Shown here piece by piece: positions 26,031-33,954 of a stretch of DNA of 64,000 nt. The notes under the pieces were generated by a model, which was given only the letters and a program-made list of their open reading frames with translations, was not told the origin of the DNA and did not search any database. Origin of the DNA: Qipengyuania sp. S6317L1 (lineage in GTDB: Bacteria; Pseudomonadota; Alphaproteobacteria; Sphingomonadales; Sphingomonadaceae); contig NZ_JALKAJ010000005.1 in NCBI RefSeq assembly GCF_023015615.1, forward strand, positions 62,001 through 126,000, written 5' to 3'. Positions within the stretch are counted from its first letter, which is position 1. Each line of letters begins with the position of its first letter. A program made the translations under genes and the position numbers.

Positions 26031-26450
26031 ATGGATACGCTTCAGCAAAAAGAGCTGCTGTTTGAAGAAAATGAAAAATCCAAAGCGGTGGCTTATCTGC
26101 TTTGGCTGTTTTTTGGCGCATTCAGCGCGCACCGGTTTTACGCAGGGCAAACCAAATCGGCGGTGGTGCGCCTCATCATGCTGTTCGTGCCCGTCATCGG
26201 CTGGGCGATCCTTACGCTTTTGTGGCTGCTCGACCTGTTCTTGATCCCGGGCATGATCAATGAGCGCAATCTGAAGACGATCGATATGATCTATGGCCCT
26301 GAAAAGCCTGCTCCGGCCAAGAAGGAGGAGGATGAGCCCAAGGCAATTGCGAACGAGGTCGATGAGCGCCGCCAGAAGATGCTCGATGACCTGCGCCAGA
26401 CGGGATATCGCAAAGAGCGTCCCGACCCGATTGCCAAGCTTTACCGCTAG
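26031..26450 (+). CDS. TM2-domain membrane protein
   Basis: 139 residues from ATG 26031; a GTG six bases upstream is an alternative. The TM2 domain spans about residues 18-80: two helices joined by a turn with the family motif GAFSAHRFYAGQ. The C-terminal ~60 residues are charged and probably cytoplasmic. TM2 proteins have no agreed molecular function in bacteria. The upstream AGATATATCTT site suggests shared control with the PadR gene 3 kb away. Confidence 0.85.
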   Translation: MDTLQQKELLFEENEKSKAVAYLLWLFFGAFSAHRFYAGQTKSAVVRLIMLFVPVIGWAILTLLWLLDLFLIPGMINERNLKTIDMIYGPEKPAPAKKEEDEPKAIANEVDERRQKMLDDLRQTGYRKERPDPIAKLYR

Positions 26451-26497
26451 TTTCCAGAGAGACGGCACCAAAGGTGCCGCAAGGCCGACCGGCCGTC

Positions 26498-26533
26498 CGC
26501 AGCGGGGCAGCTTGCCTGCCCGTCTAGCGAGGA
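26498..26533 (+). repeat. Interspersed intergenic repeat, copy 1
   Basis: The string from 26498 to 26533, containing CAGCTTGCCTGCCCGTCTAG, is almost identical to the reverse complement of 59862-59898. Both copies sit in the gap after a short gene and contain inverted GC-rich arms. A palindromic intergenic element or shared terminator-like repeat is likely. Confidence 0.6.
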
Positions 26534-26559
26534 AGCGCCCGCGGATGCGGGTGCTCAGA

Positions 26560-27462
26560 CTAAAACGCCCCGAACGTCCATCCTTCGGTCCATGCGATTT
26601 GCGCGGTGAGCGCGCGCGGTTCCCAGCGTTCGGGCTCTTGTGCAGCCTTGCGTAACCATGCAGCGGTGAGAATTGCGTCGGAAGAATGGTCGTCGATCTC
26701 GCCAAAGTCGTCGACCGGCGGGCAGTCCAGCGCGTCGAGCGCGGCGTTGAGGTCGGCATAGGTGAGGAGCTTGGTGCGCGAGCCGCTTTGCCTCGCCGCC
26801 TCGCGCGAGGCGAGGCCGGTGTAAATCTCACACAGCATCGAGCCGCCTTTCTTGACGCGGCGCTCCGGAATTTTGTCCATCGGCCAGACGGGCAGGTGCC
26901 CGCGAAGCTGGTGCAGCATGCGCATCCCGGTGAGCGAGCTTTTGCCCACTTGCGCGGCTCCTACGAGGTTGAAATTGCTGACCGGACGGCATTTCTGGCG
27001 CCACTGGGCGATTTCCGCCTCGCGAAAACGGCCCTCCCGGCTGATGGCATGCGGCAGGTGAAAACGGTCGCCCTCGTCCGCCTTGCCGTGGCGGAAATAT
27101 CGCCGTGCATCGGGGTGGGTGACGAAGCTGTTTGCGCCTAGATGCGGCTCACCATCGCAAATTGCGTCGATCAGCGCCCAAAGTTTCTTGGCGTGTGATG
27201 GGCTCCGATCCCAGTCAGGAAAAAACGCGCCGCAATCGTTGAAGGGCAGCGAGATGCCAAGGTCGATTCCGACGAGTGTGTTGACCGGCAAATCATCGCG
27301 CAGGATCTCGAGCACATCGGTTCGCGAAAAGCCGCCCTTGGGAGGGGCGACCAGCACAGGCGCTTCGCCCGCCTTGGTCGCAAGCGCAAGCGCGATACCC
27401 TTGTGCCGCTCGCCTTTCGCACCCGACCAGTCGATCGCGAGGAAGTGGTCCCACTCACGCAT
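26560..27462 (-). CDS. Probable RNase H-fold protein (DUF429-like)
   Basis: 300 residues, cytoplasmic. The start FLAIDWSGAKGERHKGIALA and later TLVGIDLGISLPF have the Asp-bearing strands of the RNase H-like fold, and the C-terminal DDHSSDAILTAAWLR supplies further acidic residues, the arrangement seen in DUF429-type proteins. Catalytic activity is not established. It overlaps the upstream rarA stop by 8 bp and is surely co-transcribed with it, so a nucleic-acid role is plausible but unproven. Confidence 0.8.
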   Translation of the reverse strand: MREWDHFLAIDWSGAKGERHKGIALALATKAGEAPVLVAPPKGGFSRTDVLEILRDDLPVNTLVGIDLGISLPFNDCGAFFPDWDRSPSHAKKLWALIDAICDGEPHLGANSFVTHPDARRYFRHGKADEGDRFHLPHAISREGRFREAEIAQWRQKCRPVSNFNLVGAAQVGKSSLTGMRMLHQLRGHLPVWPMDKIPERRVKKGGSMLCEIYTGLASREAARQSGSRTKLLTYADLNAALDALDCPPVDDFGEIDDHSSDAILTAAWLRKAAQEPERWEPRALTAQIAWTEGWTFGAF

Positions 27463-28819
27463 TTTTGCGTCCTACCGCTTCGCTGCTTGAGGACTTACGC
27501 TCCGCACGCAGCCGGTTCCAATAGTCGATGCGCTCTTTCACCTTGCGTTCAAATCCGCGCTCGACCGGCTCGTAGAATGTCTGCGGCGGCAGGTCATCGG
27601 GCCAGTAATTGTCGCCGGAAAAACCATCGTCGGCCTCGTGGTCGTAGGAGTATCCCTTGCCATAACCGATATCCTTCATCAGCGCGGTTGGCGCGTTCAG
27701 GATGTTGGCGGGCGGCATCAGGCTTCCGGTTTCACGCGCCGATTTGAACGCGGATTTTTGCGCGGCATAGACCGCGTTCGATTTGGGCGCGGTGGCGCAG
27801 TAGAGGCAGGCTTGAACAATGGCGAGCTCGCCTTCGGGACTGCCCAGGAACTGATAGGCGTCCTTTGCGGCAAGGCATTGGGTGAGGGCGGCGGGGTCGG
27901 CAAGGCCGATGTCTTCGCTTGCAAAGCGCACCAGTCGGCGCAGCACGTAAAGCGGCTCCTCTCCGGCGGTGAGCATTCGCGCGAGGTAATAGAGCGCGGC
28001 TTGCGGGTCGCTCCCGCGCAAGGACTTATGCAGCGCGCTGATCAGATTGTAATGGCCGTCGCGGTCCTTGTCATAGACGGCAACGCGCCGTTGCAAGAAT
28101 GCGCTCAAAGCCCGCGGGTCGAGCGCCTCGGGCAGTTTGGCATTATACAGCGTCTCTGCCTGACCCAGCAGGAACCGCCCGTCGCCATCTGCACTTGCAA
28201 TCAAGGCAGCGCGCGCATCATCGGTGAGGGGAAGGGGGCCTTCAAGACCCTCCGCCCGATCGAGCAGCGCGCCCAATGCCTCATGCCCCAATCGCTCAAG
28301 GATAAGCACCTGCGCACGGCTCAAAAGAGCAGCGTTGAGCGCAAAGCTCGGGTTCTCGGTCGTCGCGCCGACAAGCGTGACCGTGCCGCGCTCGACAAAG
28401 GGGAGAAAACCGTCCTGCTGCGCGCGGTTGAAGCGGTGGATCTCGTCCACGAAGAGCAACGTTTTCTGCCCCGCGCTTGCCATCTTGTCGGCATCGGCAA
28501 AGGCTTTCTTGAGGTCGGCGACCCCTGAGAACACCGCACTGATGGATTGAAAACGCATCCCGACGCTTGCAGCAAGCAACCGCGCGATGCTGGTCTTGCC
28601 CGTGCCCGGCGGTCCCCAAAGGATCATGCTCGCAAGCTTGCCCGCCGCGACCATGCGCCCAATCGCGCCTTTGGGGCCGGTCAGATGCTCCTGACCGATT
28701 ACCTCCGAAAGCGCAGCGGGGCGCAGGCGATCAGCAAGCGGGGCATCGTCGCGTGGGACACCGTCGCGCGGGGCATCGTGTGGCGCTTCTTGCGCGTCGG
28801 TTTCAAACAGATCAGCCAT
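27455..28819 (-). CDS. rarA: Replication-associated recombination protein RarA (MgsA family)
   Basis: 454 residues. AAA+ ATPase with Walker A GPPGTGKTS, Walker B LLFVDEIHRFNRAQQD, sensor 1 GATTENPSF, and the MgsA tetramerisation C-terminus with DHEADDGFSGDNYWPD. It acts at stalled replication forks and is related to clamp-loader subunits and eukaryotic WRNIP1. The first 27 residues are a poorly conserved acidic extension. No SOS box was seen in the short upstream region. Confidence 0.93.
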   Translation of the reverse strand: MADLFETDAQEAPHDAPRDGVPRDDAPLADRLRPAALSEVIGQEHLTGPKGAIGRMVAAGKLASMILWGPPGTGKTSIARLLAASVGMRFQSISAVFSGVADLKKAFADADKMASAGQKTLLFVDEIHRFNRAQQDGFLPFVERGTVTLVGATTENPSFALNAALLSRAQVLILERLGHEALGALLDRAEGLEGPLPLTDDARAALIASADGDGRFLLGQAETLYNAKLPEALDPRALSAFLQRRVAVYDKDRDGHYNLISALHKSLRGSDPQAALYYLARMLTAGEEPLYVLRRLVRFASEDIGLADPAALTQCLAAKDAYQFLGSPEGELAIVQACLYCATAPKSNAVYAAQKSAFKSARETGSLMPPANILNAPTALMKDIGYGKGYSYDHEADDGFSGDNYWPDDLPPQTFYEPVERGFERKVKERIDYWNRLRAERKSSSSEAVGRKNA

Positions 28820-28892
28820 TCGCAGACCGAGATAAGCCGTTCGTCGGGAATTGCCACAATGTTGAGGGACGACCCTTGAAGTGATAGGTCAA

Positions 28893-28915
28893 AGATATAT
28901 CTTATGGCTCATAAG
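28893..28915. promoter_or_regulatory. Likely PadR operator
   Basis: AGATATATCTT (28893-28903) runs into CTTATG-GCT-CATAAG (28901-28915), a perfect 6-bp inverted repeat. It is 20-43 bp before the PadR start, where an autorepressor would bind. The first part recurs at 25994-26004. Confidence 0.5.
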
Positions 28916-28935
28916 AAGTATCAGGAGTATTCTAA

Positions 28936-29607
28936 ATGACATGGAACGGCAGAAACGGCGGCTGGGAAAAACTCGGGCCCATGATCGCCATGATGGCAGC
29001 TTCGGCAGCCTCTGACTGGGACAATAACGAGCGCCGCTCGCGCCGCAGGGAACGCGGCCAGTCAAAAGACTGGCACGACAACGCCGCCCGCGTTCGCGTA
29101 GGGCGCAAGCGCCGTGGCCGGATGTTTGGCACAGGCGAATTGCGCCTGGCGCTCCTCGCCCTGATCGCGCGCGAACCGCGCCACGGTTACGAGCTTATCC
29201 GCGCCATCGAAGACATGACCGGCGGCAGCTATGCCCCGTCACCCGGCGCGGTTTATCCAACGCTGCAAATGCTCGAGGAAGAGGGCATGATCAAGCCCGC
29301 CAAATCCAAGGCAAAGGATGACGAGGACGGCGAAGGCAGCAGCAAGAAGCCGTTCAAAGCGACCAAATCGGGCAAGGCCGAACTTGAGACCCGCGCTGAC
29401 GAAGTCGCCGAATTGATGGAACGCCTTGGCGAACATGGCGAGCGCACAGAGCGCATCCGGGAAAAGTCGCCCGACCTTTTCCGTGCAATGGGCAACCTTG
29501 GCACGGTTCTCAAAAACCGAGCGCGCGCGGGCAAGCTGGACCAGGCCGCGATGAACGAGATTGTCGATATCATCGACGAGGTCGCCAAGCGTATCGAGCG
29601 TATGTGA
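28936..29607 (+). CDS. PadR-family transcription regulator
   Basis: 223 residues with AGGAG 8 bp before the ATG. A basic, low-complexity N-terminal arm of about 60 residues (ERRSRRRERG) precedes the winged helix (FGTGELRLALLALIAREPRHGYELIRAIE...GAVYPTLQMLEEEGMI). A helical dimerisation domain follows. PadR proteins are usually repressors of stress or efflux genes and of themselves. A palindromic site overlaps its promoter region, and the next gene encodes a membrane protein that could be a target. Confidence 0.88.
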   Translation: MTWNGRNGGWEKLGPMIAMMAASAASDWDNNERRSRRRERGQSKDWHDNAARVRVGRKRRGRMFGTGELRLALLALIAREPRHGYELIRAIEDMTGGSYAPSPGAVYPTLQMLEEEGMIKPAKSKAKDDEDGEGSSKKPFKATKSGKAELETRADEVAELMERLGEHGERTERIREKSPDLFRAMGNLGTVLKNRARAGKLDQAAMNEIVDIIDEVAKRIERM

Positions 29608-29699
29608 TCCCCGCTTGCATTTGCGCGCCATTTGCTTGGGCGTCATTGGCGCTGTATCCCCTTTCTCGTGGAGTTTTTTCATGAGGGAGGGGATAATTT

Positions 29700-30134
29700 A
29701 TGGACAGTGCATTCAATGAAAGCGTCAGGACGCCGTGGCACTTGTGGGTGGTAGGGATATTGACCCTGCTCTGGAATTCTGTGGGCGGTTTCAGCTACAC
29801 CATGACGCGGCTCGGCATGCTTGAACAATTGGGCATGGGCGAGACAGAAATCGCCTATTTCGCCTCGGCGCCGATGTGGTCGAATTTCTTCTGGGCGCTG
29901 GGCGTGTGGGGGGCGATCCTTGGCTCGATCCTGCTGCTTTTGCGCTCACGCTTTGCGGTTTATTCGATCCTTGCTGCGATTGTTGGCCTGCTTGGTTCGA
30001 ACATCTGGCAATATGGGTTGAGCGATATCCCTGAAAGCCTCGCGAACCCGCCGCTTACGATAACGATCTGGGTCACAACGCTGTTCATGCTGTTCTACGC
30101 CACGCGCATGGCGAAAAAGGGCGTGCTGCGCTGA
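29700..30134 (+). CDS. Four-TM membrane protein of unknown function
   Basis: 144 residues with four hydrophobic helices (about 15-33, 60-82, 86-104, 118-135) and a GAGGGAGGGG ribosome-binding region. No family recognised. It lies 92 bp after the PadR regulator in the same direction, so it could be controlled by it. Confidence 0.8.
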   Translation: MDSAFNESVRTPWHLWVVGILTLLWNSVGGFSYTMTRLGMLEQLGMGETEIAYFASAPMWSNFFWALGVWGAILGSILLLLRSRFAVYSILAAIVGLLGSNIWQYGLSDIPESLANPPLTITIWVTTLFMLFYATRMAKKGVLR

Positions 30135-30147
30135 AGCTGTTGCTGAT

Positions 30148-31374
30148 TTAAGCGGCCGCCCCGTTTTCAGCTGCCCCGTCTTCGGCCGCTTGCAAGGCGC
30201 GGCGGTCTTCGATGAGGCGAATGTAGGTTTCCGCGACCACCATATTGATCGCCTCCCAGCTGTATTCGAGGCTGCGTTTCTCCCCTGCGGCCCCGTGCGC
30301 GCGGCGCAGGTCTGTATCGGTGCAATAGGGGGCAAGCGCCTCTGCCAGTCCGGCGGCGTCGGGTTTCTCCTGGCCCTTTTTACCGACCAGCGGGACCAGC
30401 CGCCCGGTTTCGCCTTCGGTGACAAGGCTGGATGCGCCGGTTGCGCCCGCGGCCACCACGGGAAGCCCGCATGCCATCGCCTCCAGCGTCACATTGCCAA
30501 AGGTTTCGGTAACGCTCGGGTTGAAGAAGATATCGCCGCTTGCCAGCGCCTGACCCAGATCGGCGCCGGTTTTGAACCCTGCAAATATCCCGCCGGGAAG
30601 CGCGTTTTCAAACCATTCGCGTGCCGGGCCATCGCCAATGACAAGAACCTTGTGCGGCACCTGTCTCTTGCGCAGTTCGATGATGGTGTCGGCAAAAACG
30701 TCGAGCCCTTTTTCCATCACCAACCGGCCAAGGAAAACAATCGCGACATCGTCATCCTCAAGCCCGATTGAACGGCGCCATTCATGGTCGCGTTTTTCCG
30801 AGGCAAAGATCGTGCGATCAACCCCGCGCGACCACAAGGTTATATCGTCGTGCATCTTCATCGAGAGAAGCTCATCGATCATGCTTTGCGACGGCGCGAC
30901 CAGCGCATCGCAGCGGTTATAGAAACGCTGGAGAAGCTTGACGATCAATGGCTCCAGAAACGCCATGTTGTAATAGCGTGGATAGGTTTCGAACCGTGTG
31001 TGCACAGAGGACAGGACCGGAATGTCGTAATCCTGCGCCCATCGTAATGCCGCGTGCCCCATCGGATCGGGCGAGGCGATGTGGACGATATTGGGCTCAA
31101 ACCTCACAAGGTCACGTTTGGCCGCGCGCCCAAGCCGCAAGGGCAGGCGATATTCCCCGCGCCCTTTCACCGGCATGCGCACATTGGGCACGCCGATAAG
31201 GTCGCCCGTAGGCTCAAAATCGGGGTCGGCCACTGTCGGCGCATACACCCGCACCTTTGCCCCATTGTCGAGGAGTGTGCCAACCAGACGGTTCAATGCC
31301 TGATTGGCTCCATCGCGGGTGTAATTATAGTTGCCGCTGAACAGGGCAATTCGAAGATCGGAAGGCTGCATCAC
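30148..31374 (-). CDS. GT4-family glycosyltransferase
   Basis: 408 residues. Two Rossmann-like halves of a GT-B enzyme: the N-terminal RIALFSGNYNYTRDGANQALNRL, and the C-terminal half with VFLGRLVMEKGLDVFADTI and the E-x7-E region SVTETFGNVTLEAMACGLPVVA. It resembles SQD2/PimB-type enzymes that transfer a sugar to a lipid. Donor and acceptor are not known. It is monocistronic, 13 bp from the convergent membrane protein gene. Confidence 0.88.
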   Translation of the reverse strand: MMQPSDLRIALFSGNYNYTRDGANQALNRLVGTLLDNGAKVRVYAPTVADPDFEPTGDLIGVPNVRMPVKGRGEYRLPLRLGRAAKRDLVRFEPNIVHIASPDPMGHAALRWAQDYDIPVLSSVHTRFETYPRYYNMAFLEPLIVKLLQRFYNRCDALVAPSQSMIDELLSMKMHDDITLWSRGVDRTIFASEKRDHEWRRSIGLEDDDVAIVFLGRLVMEKGLDVFADTIIELRKRQVPHKVLVIGDGPAREWFENALPGGIFAGFKTGADLGQALASGDIFFNPSVTETFGNVTLEAMACGLPVVAAGATGASSLVTEGETGRLVPLVGKKGQEKPDAAGLAEALAPYCTDTDLRRAHGAAGEKRSLEYSWEAINMVVAETYIRLIEDRRALQAAEDGAAENGAAA

Positions 31375-31443
31375 GCGAGGCTGTTTAAGACATTGAAGGC
31401 GCGCTGACTACACCTTGCATGGACACAGTTTCCACCGGTCCCG

Positions 31444-32400
31444 TCAGCCGAATTGCAAATCGGGTCCCACAGGCACGATCTGCGTAGGATTGATGCTCAC
31501 ATGGCTCTGGTAATAGTGATGCTTGGCGTGGTGCATGTTGATCGTGCCCGCAATCTCTTCGCGCCCCGCAAGCGCGAGCGTGTAGCGGTGAAGGTTGGGT
31601 AAGTCCGCGATGCGTTTGCGATTGCATTTGAAGTGGCTGTAGTAGACCGCATCGAACCGCAAAAGCGTTGTAAGAAGGCGAATATCCGCCTCGGTCAGTT
31701 GTCCGCCGACAAGGTAATCTTGCCCTTCCAATCGGGCTTCAAGCCGGTGGAGCGTGTCAAACAGCGGCTCGACCGCCTGTTCATACGCTTCTTGCGTGGT
31801 GGCAAAGCCGCTTTTGTAAACGCCGTTGTTCACATCTTCATAGACGCGCTCGTTCACCGCGTTGATTTCATCGCGATGGGGTGCGGGATAAAGGTCGATT
31901 TCATTTGCACCAAGCTCGTAGAAACCATCGTTGAAGATGCGGATGATCTCGGAGCTTTCGTTGTTGATGATGCGGCGCTCTTTCTTGTCCCACAAGACCG
32001 GGACGGTCGCCTTGCCCGTCACGTCATCGCGCGCGATCTGATACAATTCATGGATCGTGCCCGCGCCCTCGTTCGGGTCGGGAATGACGCCAGGGCCCTC
32101 GTTGAACGTCCATCCCTGCTCGCGCATGAGCCAGTGGGTGACCGAAATCGGGACGAGTTCCTCAATCCCTTTAAGAGCGCGGGTGATAAGTGCGCGGTGC
32201 GCCCAGGGGCACGCGTAGGAGACATAAAGGTGGAACCGGTCCGCCTCGGCCTTCACCGCGTTCTGGCCATCGGGGCCGGCCGAACCATCAGGCGTGATCC
32301 AGTCGCGAAAATCGGTGTCCCACCGCTGGAAAGATCCGTCATCCTCGGCGTAACCGTCTGATCCCTCGCACCATTTTCCGTCTTTAAGATAGCCGCTCAT
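31444..32400 (-). CDS. Glutathionyl-hydroquinone reductase (Xi-class GST)
   Basis: 318 residues from ATG 32400 (MSGYLKDGKW), which gives the usual family N-terminus; the frame is open upstream but has no family similarity there. The active site is CPWAHR with the catalytic Cys that reduces glutathionyl-hydroquinones. The following SVTHWLM and NNESSEIIRIFN are characteristic of the ECM4/YqjG group. Cytoplasmic, using glutathione. It diverges from serC across a 214-bp gap. Confidence 0.9.
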   Translation of the reverse strand: MSGYLKDGKWCEGSDGYAEDDGSFQRWDTDFRDWITPDGSAGPDGQNAVKAEADRFHLYVSYACPWAHRALITRALKGIEELVPISVTHWLMREQGWTFNEGPGVIPDPNEGAGTIHELYQIARDDVTGKATVPVLWDKKERRIINNESSEIIRIFNDGFYELGANEIDLYPAPHRDEINAVNERVYEDVNNGVYKSGFATTQEAYEQAVEPLFDTLHRLEARLEGQDYLVGGQLTEADIRLLTTLLRFDAVYYSHFKCNRKRIADLPNLHRYTLALAGREEIAGTINMHHAKHHYYQSHVSINPTQIVPVGPDLQFG

Positions 32401-32592
32401 CACCGTGCCCTTCGTGAAATTTTTTAATGTCTTTCGAGAACAAAAGAAGCGAAGGGGCCTCCCGGTTCCGAAATAGACAGTCCGGTGTTCGTTTGCGCCA
32501 GTTCCAACCGGAAACCTCTTGAACAGCGATTGACTCACCAACAGATGTGTTTACACGCGGCTCCGGGCCACGCGGTCCCAACGCCGCGCGAG

Positions 32593-32608
32593 CTCTCTGT
32601 AAGGAGAG
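32593..32608 (+). promoter_or_regulatory. SD-sequestering hairpin in the serC leader
   Basis: CTCTCT (32593-32598), GTAA tetraloop and GGAGAG (32603-32608) form a hairpin that buries the ribosome-binding site of serC, 6 bp before its ATG. Further GC-rich inverted segments lie upstream (32550-32592). Alphaproteobacterial serC genes are known to carry a conserved leader called the serC RNA motif; this may be an example, but I could not compare it with the published consensus. Confidence 0.45.
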
Positions 32609-32614
32609 AATACA

Positions 32615-33793
32615 ATGACTGAATACGCACGTGGGCTCTTGCACGAGCCTTCGCTCAAACCTGAGCGTCCCCAATTTTCTTCCGGTCCTACGGTTAAATT
32701 CCCGGGCTGGTCCCTCGACAAGCTGAAAACAGATTCGCTCGGCCGTTCGCACCGGTCGGCCTATGCCAAAGGCCGTCTGAAATACGCGATTGACCTGACG
32801 CGCGAACTGCTTGGCGTGCCCGACGATTATCTCGTCGGCATCATGCCCGCTTCCGACACCGGCGCTCTTGAAGCGGCGATGTGGACCATGCTTGACCCTG
32901 CGCGCCCTGCCACGGTCGCCGCGTGGGAAAGCTTTGGCAACGTGTGGATTCAGGATGCGGTGAAGCAGCTCAAGCTGCCCAACCTTCAGACACTGACCGC
33001 CGATTACGGCGAGATCCCCGACCTTTCCACCATTCCTCAGCGCAACGATGTCGTCTTCACCTGGAACGGCACGACCTCTGGCGCGATGATCCCCGATACC
33101 GACTGGCTCGAAGAGGGCCGCGAAGGGATCACGATCAACGATGCGACTTCGGCTGTCTTCGCGATGGAGATGGACTGGGCAAAACTCGATGCGACGACAT
33201 TCTCGTGGCAGAAAGTCATGGGCTCGGAAGCGCAGCACGGCATGCTCATCCTTTCACCCAAAGCGGTGGAGCGGATCGAAAGCTATGATCCGGCGTGGCC
33301 GCTGCCCAAGCTTTTCCGCATGAAAAAAGGCGACAAGATCAACCGCGCAATCTTTGAAGGCGCAACGATCAACACGCCTTCGCTGCTGGCGACCGAAGAT
33401 TACATTGCCGCGCTTGAGTGGGCAAAGTCGATTGGCGGGCGGCAGGCGCTGTTCGAGCGGGCGAACACCAATGCCAATATCGTCAAGGACTGGATCGAGG
33501 CAAAGCCTTGGCTCAAGAACATGGTCGATGATCCGGCCAAGCGCACCAACACCGGCGTGTGCATGCAGTTCACCGGCGATTGGTACGATGGGCTTTCGGC
33601 TGAAGAGCAGGCGGATGTGCCTAAGAAAATCGTGAAGATGCTCGAAGAGCGCGCCGTTGGTTACGATTTCAACGGCTATCGCGATGCACCGCCATCACTG
33701 CGCATCTGGTGCGGTGGAACCGTCGAGGCAGAGGATATCTCGCGCCTCCTGCCGTGGATCGAGTGGGCATACGAAGCCGTCAAGAACGGCTGA
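32615..33793 (+). CDS. serC: Phosphoserine aminotransferase (alphaproteobacterial type)
   Basis: 392 residues. The N-terminal RPQFSSGPTVKFPGW and the PLP lysine Lys200 in SWQKVMGSE fit SerC of the group shared by alphaproteobacteria and methanogens. It converts 3-phosphohydroxypyruvate and glutamate to phosphoserine in serine synthesis and also acts in the DXP-dependent PLP pathway. It precedes serA by 161 bp, and the two probably form one unit behind the structured leader. Confidence 0.95.
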   Translation: MTEYARGLLHEPSLKPERPQFSSGPTVKFPGWSLDKLKTDSLGRSHRSAYAKGRLKYAIDLTRELLGVPDDYLVGIMPASDTGALEAAMWTMLDPARPATVAAWESFGNVWIQDAVKQLKLPNLQTLTADYGEIPDLSTIPQRNDVVFTWNGTTSGAMIPDTDWLEEGREGITINDATSAVFAMEMDWAKLDATTFSWQKVMGSEAQHGMLILSPKAVERIESYDPAWPLPKLFRMKKGDKINRAIFEGATINTPSLLATEDYIAALEWAKSIGGRQALFERANTNANIVKDWIEAKPWLKNMVDDPAKRTNTGVCMQFTGDWYDGLSAEEQADVPKKIVKMLEERAVGYDFNGYRDAPPSLRIWCGGTVEAEDISRLLPWIEWAYEAVKNG

Positions 33794-33900
33794 TCTGCCC
33801 GGTGTGTGCTCCTGCAAAAAGCGGGAGCCCATCACCTGCTTCTTTTTCTTCCAAATTTTCCGGGCTCCTGTGCTGACACTCGTGCTGTCACACTCATTTT

Positions 33901-33933
33901 CTGACAGTCCTTCCTGACAGTCCTCCCTGACAG
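33901..33933 (+). repeat. Three CTGACAG direct repeats, 13-bp period, upstream of serA
   Basis: CTGACAG starts at 33901, 33914 and 33927, with similar spacers (TCCTTC, TCCTCC). The array ends 22 bp before serA. It may be an operator or a slippage product. Confidence 0.55.
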
Positions 33934-33954
33934 GGGCGCCCAAAGGATAATCCA

